A stretch of DNA of 64,000 bases, from NCBI RefSeq assembly GCF_035222275.1, contig NC_085883.1, positions 248,001 to 312,000 of the forward strand, written 5' to 3'. The notes under the pieces were generated by a model that worked only from the letters and a program-made list of their open reading frames with translations, ran no database searches and had not been told where the DNA came from. A program made the translations under genes and the position numbers. Position 1 is the stretch's first letter, and each line of letters starts with the position of its first letter. This document shows positions 57,671 to 64,000 of this stretch, in pieces. Source of the stretch: Podospora bellae-mahoneyi. Lineage: Eukaryota > Ascomycota > Sordariomycetes > Sordariales > Podosporaceae.

Positions 57671-58658
57671 ATGCGTTTCGACACCATCGCGTTCGTCTCC
57701 CTCTTTTCTACCCTCGCCTCGGCCGGTGCAGTCCCCAACTACCCCGGCCTCAAAACACTGTGGTCGGATGACTTTGCCGGTGCTCCGGGTCAAATGCCCA
57801 ACAGCAACCTCTGGAACATCATCACCAAGTTTGTTTTCTTCCCCGTCCCCTTTCTTTTCCTATGGTTACTAACCCCCCCAACCTCAGCCTCAAAACCAAC
57901 AACGACCTCCAAGAATACACCACCTCCAACACCAACCTCCAGCTCTCGGGCGGCGGCACCGTCCAAATCATCCCCCGCCTCAACCGCCAAACCAACAGCT
58001 GGACCTCTGCCCGCATCGAGACAAAGGCAGTCTTCACCCCCTCCCCCGGGAAGGTCACCACCTTTGAAGGCAGCATCCGCTTCGGCGACCACCCGGTCCA
58101 CATGAAGCAGGGGATCTGGCCCGCGTTTTGGATGCTGGGCAAGTCGATCCACCAGGGCACGCCCTGGCCGCAGTGCGGGGAGCTCGACATTATGGAGACG
58201 ATCAACGGCGTGCCGACGGCGTATGGGACTGTGCACTGCGGGAGTGTTCCGGGGGGCCCGTGCAACGAGCCGGTGGGGAGGCACGGGACGATGGGGATCA
58301 GCCCGACGGGGTGGCACACTTATCGGATAAGGGTTGATAGGGCGAGGGCTGGGGCGGGGGGCAGATGGGAGGATGAGGAGATTGTTTGGGAGGTGGATGG
58401 GAGGGTGTTTCATACGTTGAGGGGGGGGGAGGTGGGGGATCAGGGGGTCTGGGGGACGCTGGCGCATAGTCCGATGTTTTTGATTTTGAATGTGGCTGTG
58501 GGGGGGGACTGGTGAGTTTTTTTTGTTGTTTTGACTGATGATGAAGTCTGGATGGATGCTAACAAAGTGGAAATAGGCCTGGTGCGCCCAATGCGCTGAC
58601 TGCGGACAGCTATGGCAGTATGATGGAGGTGGAGTACGTCGCTGTGTACTCGTCATAG
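57671..58658 (+). CDS. Secreted GH16 family endo-beta-glucanase-like protein
   Basis: Three exons (57671-57828, 57888-58511, 58577-58658) give 287 residues. A signal peptide (IAFVSLFSTLASAGA) is followed by the GH16 beta-jelly roll: LWSDDF, LWNI, EYTTSNTNLQLSGGG, SARIETKAVF, FEGSIRFG, and GIWPAFWMLG. The catalytic signature CGELDIMETING follows, with the nucleophile Glu, assisting Asp and acid/base Glu all present. TGWHTYRI, then FLILNVAVGGDWPG across intron 2, completes the fold. GH16 enzymes cut beta-1,3 or beta-1,3/1,4-glucans; the exact substrate cannot be read here. No GPI signal or binding module is visible, so it is probably released. Confidence 0.92.
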
Positions 58659-59227
58659 ATTTGTTTGGGACAGGGGCTCTTTCTCTGCCGGTAAAAGGCT
58701 AGAAAGTTTGTGTCAGAATATCGATGGACGATGGATGTCACTCTCGTTAATGATGCACGATGTTTTTGGAGGAATGATACCATGGAAGGTTGGATACACA
58801 GACAAAAGGCTTCTCTTCTTGAGATGTACATATTGCTTGTTCCTCGGCCTGAGGCTAGATTTAGTGTTGGAAAGTGTCTTTACCCAGCGGTTTCGAGCGG
58901 TAAGATCTGTTGAGAGATGACACCTCAAGACTTGGCTGAGCCTCCATGGCCTTGTGCTCCATTGTTCTCTAATAATGATGCTCGGTTTGGGAGCTTTAGT
59001 TTCTTCAATAAGTTGCTCGGCTCCGATCGAAACACGTGCGAGTTTCAATTCGAACTTGGGCGATCAACATTCGCAAAGAAAACATAATGTGTTTTCATAT
59101 TCCCCATCAACTGCATTAAAAAAAAGCTTTATTCTCTCACCAATGACACTATCGAGTGTTGTGTGGTGGTGCAAATGTGGAGCCAAAGACGAGTGAGGTT
59201 GCAAAAATTATCAAAAGAAGAGATATC
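58659..59227. other. Spacer
   Basis: No gene seen. It contains the GH16 3' UTR and, near its right end, T-runs on the minus strand that serve as the pol III stop of the tRNA-Ser gene. Confidence 0.5.
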
Positions 59228-59309
59228 CGACGTGGGCCTGATTCGAACAGACGCTCCCGAAGGAACAAGATTTCTAGTCTTGCGCATTAGACCACTCTGC
59301 CACCACGCC
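59228..59309 (-). tRNA. tRNA-Ser (anticodon AGA)
   Basis: An 82-nt class II cloverleaf on the minus strand. The acceptor GGCGTGG pairs with CCACGTC and the discriminator is G73, as in eukaryotic tRNA-Ser. The anticodon loop CTAGAAA (AGA) sits in stem AAGA/TCTT. The long variable arm is TTCCTTCGGGAGCG and the T-arm is GTTCGAATC. No intron. TTTT and TTTTT follow within 30 bases downstream. Confidence 0.95.
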
Positions 59310-61019
59310 TTAATGTGCTAACCCAGAGAGAATTTTGAGAATATGACTACCCCTCCTACCGGTCAAACAAATGCGTAGGGTCTTTGTTTGCACTCAAAAT
59401 GTGAGAAATGTATGAAGAAGGATCAGGGTGGTGAAAGGCCTGGCGGTGATGCTCCGTTGTTTGCACCGCCAAAGTTTTCGCCGCATCTTCTTAATAAGAA
59501 GGTACCTACCGTAGTAGGGACGTGCCATGTTCCCAGCAATAAGAATAGTCAACGGCGCACGAAGCAGGCGTAGTAAATATGTGTCGCCTCACCTTTTGGG
59601 AGTGGTGTGCATACCTATCTCCCGTGCCGCCGCTCTCATGATGACGGGGTGTGAGGTTGCAGACATGGCCTGGGGACAACTGAAAGCATAAAATGAGAAA
59701 CCGATGAGCCGTCAAGGATGCAAGACGAACTCCAGGTGTGGGATTATCATTTCAACATCAATGACAGCAGATAAGGGCACCACCCTACCTCCGTCTTGTT
59801 TTGCCCATGTTTACCAAGGTCGGTGTTCCGGCCACAGGCATCGTACCTATATCTTCCGGATTGAATGTTGGAATATCAGAAAGGGGTACAGTAAACTCCA
59901 CAGTGCCGATTGTCGGCTTATCCGATTTTGCCTGCGAATCTGACAACCATATCTGCACTTTTATCTGGTCTATCTCTCTGTGTTTTATTTTCGGCACTCG
60001 GGTCTCTCGGCAGGAGACCGGGAGATGTTTGGAATCAGGTAATTCTTTCCGAGATGCTATCATTTCGTTGATGATCCGGGCTGGCATTATTCCAAGCCAC
60101 AGATCGCCTGGAGATCTTGCACGCTAATAGAGGATGACAATGATCAACCGAGGGTGAAGAATATTGTTGTTCACACCCCTTCGTCGGACTTTTTGAAAGC
60201 CACATATGAAGAGAAGAATTTTAACCAAAGAAAAGAACAAACCCACCCCAGGTTCGGATGTCAAGCCTTAAATTGTGTGCCTCGGAGATAGGAGAAGAGT
60301 TACATAAACACCTCTGTAGCCGGTGCCATCATCTACGAGATTTGCAACTCCCCTCTTCTTCCCCTTCCCTAAATCTTTCCCACGTAAAAAAGCACGCCGA
60401 CAAAAATTCAAACCGGCCAACATCTCAAACTCTCAATCACCCCGTTCATGTCTCACCCTCCAACCTAAAAACCGAACCGGTCTCAAAGTCCCGCAGGAAA
60501 ACCCCTATATTCAATACTCGTGACAGAAAGCGGCCCGCTGGTGGAGGTTACAAAAAAGAGAGCAAAAAGAACAGTGTGAATCAAGGTGTGATCATGTATG
60601 TCTCACCTTCCGCGCCGCAGACTTAGGTGTGTGACACCGGACTGGGCTGGGCTATTCCGAAACGCACCACACCATCACACTGATCGATGCACGTTGCCGT
60701 TGCTTGGCGACATCGAGATCGGGCCCTTATGTCGAGGCTTTAGGTAACAGCTGGAGGTGTCGTGGGGATGTATTACTTGCCACGAGTCGTTTCCACTAAT
60801 GTGAAGTCCTCTCGTATAAGCTAGAAATCTGACCAAAGCTATCACATACGACCATAGACAACTGAAAATACGGGATCCCGTCCGCTCTCCCCTAGTCAAA
60901 CAGTTGATCGGCAGATTAGTACTCAGGTGGGTGACCACTGGGGAATCCCTGCTGTTGTATGTTTTTTGTTGCTTTGTGCTCCACTAGGTGGAACCCCCTT
61001 TTTGCCCCTTTTGGTTCCT
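59310..61019. other. Intergenic stretch, no gene supported
   Basis: Short frames only, with no domain or splice logic. A roughly 100-codon minus-strand frame (60087-59785) and overlapping plus-strand frames are judged chance. Confidence 0.5.
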
Positions 61020-62944
61020 TCAACCTCTCGCCTTGATGATGTCGGCCGCCTTCTCGGCAATCGCATAGACCGTTGCTTGCAGAGAGGTGCCGATAATCAG
61101 AGGAATGACACTAGCATCTACCACACTCAGCCCCTTGACGCCATACACCTTTAGGTCAGACCCAACACACCCTCCCAGCTTTTCGGGCATCATGGCGCAT
61201 GTGCCAGACGGGTGGGCCAAACTGGCAAACAATGCTAACCGATTTGCCTTGAGATAGTCCGAGATCTCTGTGTCTGTTTGGTACTCCGCGCCCGGTTGTG
61301 TTTCCGTCGGGCCCAGTTTCTGAAGAGCTGGGCTGGCCCAATACCTGCGAGAGCGCCGGACAACCGCGACGGCAAGTTCTTCATCGATAGGGTTTATGAA
61401 GGTGTTGTATTGTACCACTGGAAGACTTTCTGGATGAGTCAAGTTGAGCGTTACGGTACCCCTGGAAAGAGGCTTCAGCAGCGGAGACGGGCTCTGGCCG
61501 TTGCCACGTAGAGGCTGGGCTGTGTATGATGATGTGTTGGTCGTGAACCGCTGCGCCAGAATGGCGCGTTGAGCTTTGAAACCTCGAAGAAGAGCCGAAC
61601 TGGTGCTGTAAATGGCTGGTAAGTACTGCCTTGCATCCTGTGCTAAGAGCCGGGAGGCTACGGAGGCCGCAGCCGAAGGTGACAGGACCTGTGCAAGTGA
61701 ATAGTAGATGATGCTGTTGCTGTTGGCAGCTGCGACTGGCCCTGTTCTGTTGGTGAGGTATTCTTCCCAGACGGTCGCATTGTACGTGGCGTTGTTCGAT
61801 ATGCTATCGGAGTTGGGAAATGACGGCGTGGAGAGGTTGAACCACAGCACAACTGTCGCATGGTCTTGAAAGTTGGCCCCCACAGAGGGCAGGTCTTTCT
61901 CAACCTTGATACCAGCTGCCTTGAGCACCGATGCGGGACCGATGCCGCTGACTTGCAACAAATGAGGAGTCATCACAGCTCCTGCTGCCAGGATGACCTC
62001 CTTCCGTGCATAAACGTTGCGAACCTTGGCGTCAAAACTGGAAACGACCCGCACTCCCTTCGCTCTCAAAGACTTTCCGCGGTCGAACAGTAACTCTGTC
62101 GCCGTCTGACCGATGACAAGACGCAGATTTGAGCGAGTCTTGTTGACAGGGTCGTAGTAGGCACTGCGTGCAGTCGATCGGGTCATGCCGCGGGCATCAA
62201 TCGTATTTGTTGACCAGTACGCGCCTGGCCCAAATCCAGAAGAGGACCCTGGTGGAAAGGTAACTCCGGGTTGTTGTCTGAAGCCTTCCCAAATTGTATC
62301 AATGTCAGGGTACTGGAAGTTGGAGATATGAACCTGGACGGGGCCTTTTCCATATGCGGCAGAATTCCAGGTGATATTCCACCGGTCCACCACGTCGGGG
62401 TTGGGAGGAGTGAAGGCTGTGCTCTTCTTGAAGTAGGGCAGCAGCCCATTCCACCCCCAGCCTGGGTTGCCCAATTCCTCCCAAGCATCGTAGTCTGCCT
62501 TGCTTCCGCGGTCACATCCCATGCCGTTGACAACTGTTGCGCCTCCAACAACAGCTGCAACAGTCACATTGTGTCTAGCATTGTAAAGCTTCGAATTTGG
62601 TGCAGACCGGGGGTTGAGTAGAACGCTTGTGTCGACGGCGGTGGAATACCAAGGTATGATGGCCTCGGGTTTGTCGTCAAAGTAGCCTCGCTCAATCACG
62701 AGGACAGTGTCTGAACAACTGTGGTGTTAATGATATAACAAATCTGTTGCATCTCGTCAGACATACTGTGGCGATTTTCAGTCAGCCGATTGGCAACCAC
62801 TAGCCCCGATGTCCCTCCGCCCACAACGACATAGTCGAAGGTGCTGCTGTCAGTCGCAAAGTGATGGGAACCTGTAGCAGCTGCGGAGTGAACTGCCAGA
62901 GCACAACCCAGCACAGTCAACGGTGAAGTCGTCCCGAGCCCCAT
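61020..62944 (-). CDS. Secreted GMC oxidoreductase (AA3-like), FAD-dependent
   Basis: Exons 62944-62767 and 62710-61020 (intron GTATGT...TTCAG, 56 nt) give 622 residues. A signal peptide (LTVLGCALAVHSAAATG) is followed by the FAD-binding strand DYVVVGGGTSGLVVANRL, then VLVIERG across the intron and NVTVAAVVGGATVVNGM. Later come KEVILAAGAVMTPHLLQVSGIG (signature 2) and the C-terminal active-site region LASLAHPSGTCAMMP...GSDLKVYGVKGLSVVDASVIPLI. Several N-glycosylation sites (NLST, NATY, NRT) fit secretion. The His in AHPSGTC is present. The second catalytic position, normally His or Asn, reads Ser (GTSLQATVYA), which is unusual. Likely an oxidase or dehydrogenase of alcohols or sugars, substrate unknown. 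Confidence 0.93.
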
Positions 62945-64000
62945 TTCGTCTTTTCAACGGCGAAGGGGATGGCAAAAAAGGGAGGAAGTGGACGAGCAAT
63001 GCTGAGAATAAACTAAGAGATATATGTCGGACCGCGCCACGATTGCGACTTCTAGAGGCATTGCGACGTTTACGACACACCATATTGGCCAGAATCAGCT
63101 TACTGCATTGAAGAGCTCCGATAGTCCTGCAGCAAGCGGGGTGCTGAAAATGTGGTAGGGTCGTTCATTGGCTATGCGGCAGCTACAAGGTAGGGTCGAG
63201 AGGCATATCATTGCTGAGCATACAGGAAGAGGTAACATTCTTGATGCTATATATCGGCGAAAGTGACGTTCTGACTAAGCGCCAGACGTCTATCGATTGT
63301 TACCTATAACTCAGTTCAAATGCCAGCAGAAGCCAGGCCCGAAGAAACGAAGAAAAGGGGGACATACCAGAGCCCAACCAATTGCCAGGCAGGCGAGTCA
63401 ACCAGACAACTTGAAAGACCTGCTTGTGGTGTGTCTCCCCCTGTTCGTTATATGATCGTAGACTTGAAGTTGTCAGGGCCCAGGATCGGTGATGGTGGAC
63501 TGAGGTGCGGGAGAATATTCGATTGCTTCTCAGCCACACACAGACCACAGACCACAGACCACAGGGACCACGAAGAGTGACCCGGGGCGTGAGATTGAGA
63601 GAGCAAGGTGGCTAAAGGGTGTGTAGCACAATCTGGATCCTGTCTCCGCGCCATCGTTGGCCAGCGTGACCGTTTCGCGATGTGTGTCGCAGAATGATCT
63701 ATATCCAGTCAGCCATGTTGCGGGGTCAAACGTTGGTCAAGATCCGGATGTGTGCAGAACCAATACAATCCTCCAATATAAAAAGAGATACTAGCCAAAC
63801 TATACAATCTGTTGCCTCTTTGACAAAGCATAAAACACAGAGTACAGAGAAGCGCCCACTTAATGGGACTATCAGGTGATACAGGCTGCAGGAGACATGG
63901 CGAATTGTCGGCGAGTCGGCAACGTTCCTTCCTGTTGAGCTGTGACCAGAACATGGTGCCTTCCCCTTCTCGAAGTCGCGCGCAGCAAAGGAGGACAGGG
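62945..64000. other. Right-end spacer, no gene supported
   Basis: Promoter region of the GMC gene followed by sequence with only short frames. Nothing is supported up to the window edge. Confidence 0.5.

Overview
This window is nuclear DNA of a filamentous ascomycete, most likely a sordariomycete of the Sordariales. Genes are interrupted by short introns (about 50-140 nt) with GTAAGT-like donors, CTAAC/CTGAC branch sites and YAG acceptors. The RACK1, TRAPP, U5-40K and Cox9 orthologues read as typical filamentous-fungal proteins. The layout is monocistronic, with long AT/pyrimidine-rich spacers. There is no sign of bacterial operons, retroelements or CRISPR. I placed 20 confident protein genes, 1 intact and 3 decayed members of an unrecognised small-gene family, 1 doubtful gene and 3 tRNA genes, using splice-consistent reading frames.

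Layout. 1-12 kb: the 3' end of RACK1/CPC-2, two single-pass membrane proteins with a related cysteine-rich ectodomain, a 7-TM DUF3112 protein, and mitochondrial uL22m. 12-21 kb: a CFEM membrane protein, a gene-poor 4.5 kb stretch, Cox9, then a head-to-head pair (Som1-like and a RAD51/XRCC2-like protein). 22-30 kb: a HAD phosphatase of the CECR5 type convergent with a GH125 mannosidase, two tRNA-Ala genes in tandem, and a seven-knuckle CCHC protein (Gis2/CNBP type). 32-41 kb: a basic/proline-rich membrane protein, U5-40K and BET3 head-to-head, and a polyQ protein with a Src-like N-myristoylation start.

41.2-44.2 kb holds the most unusual material: four copies of a small two-exon gene family I do not recognise. 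Two copies lie on each strand, one is intact (100 codons) and the others are decayed. 45-53 kb: a third cysteine-rich membrane protein, then an AtuA(DUF1446)-DUF4387 fusion divergent from a Dal5-type transporter, which looks like a small catabolic locus. 53-64 kb: a secreted TAP-type hydrolase, a secreted GH16 glucanase, tRNA-Ser(AGA) and a secreted GMC oxidoreductase.

Themes. The housekeeping genes cover ribosome function, spliceosome, ER-Golgi tethering and mitochondria. The accessory set is surface and secretory: three related cysteine-rich receptor-like proteins, a CFEM protein and five secreted or extracellular enzymes or transporters. All exon boundaries were inferred by eye from splice consensus and protein continuity. 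No alignment or search was run.
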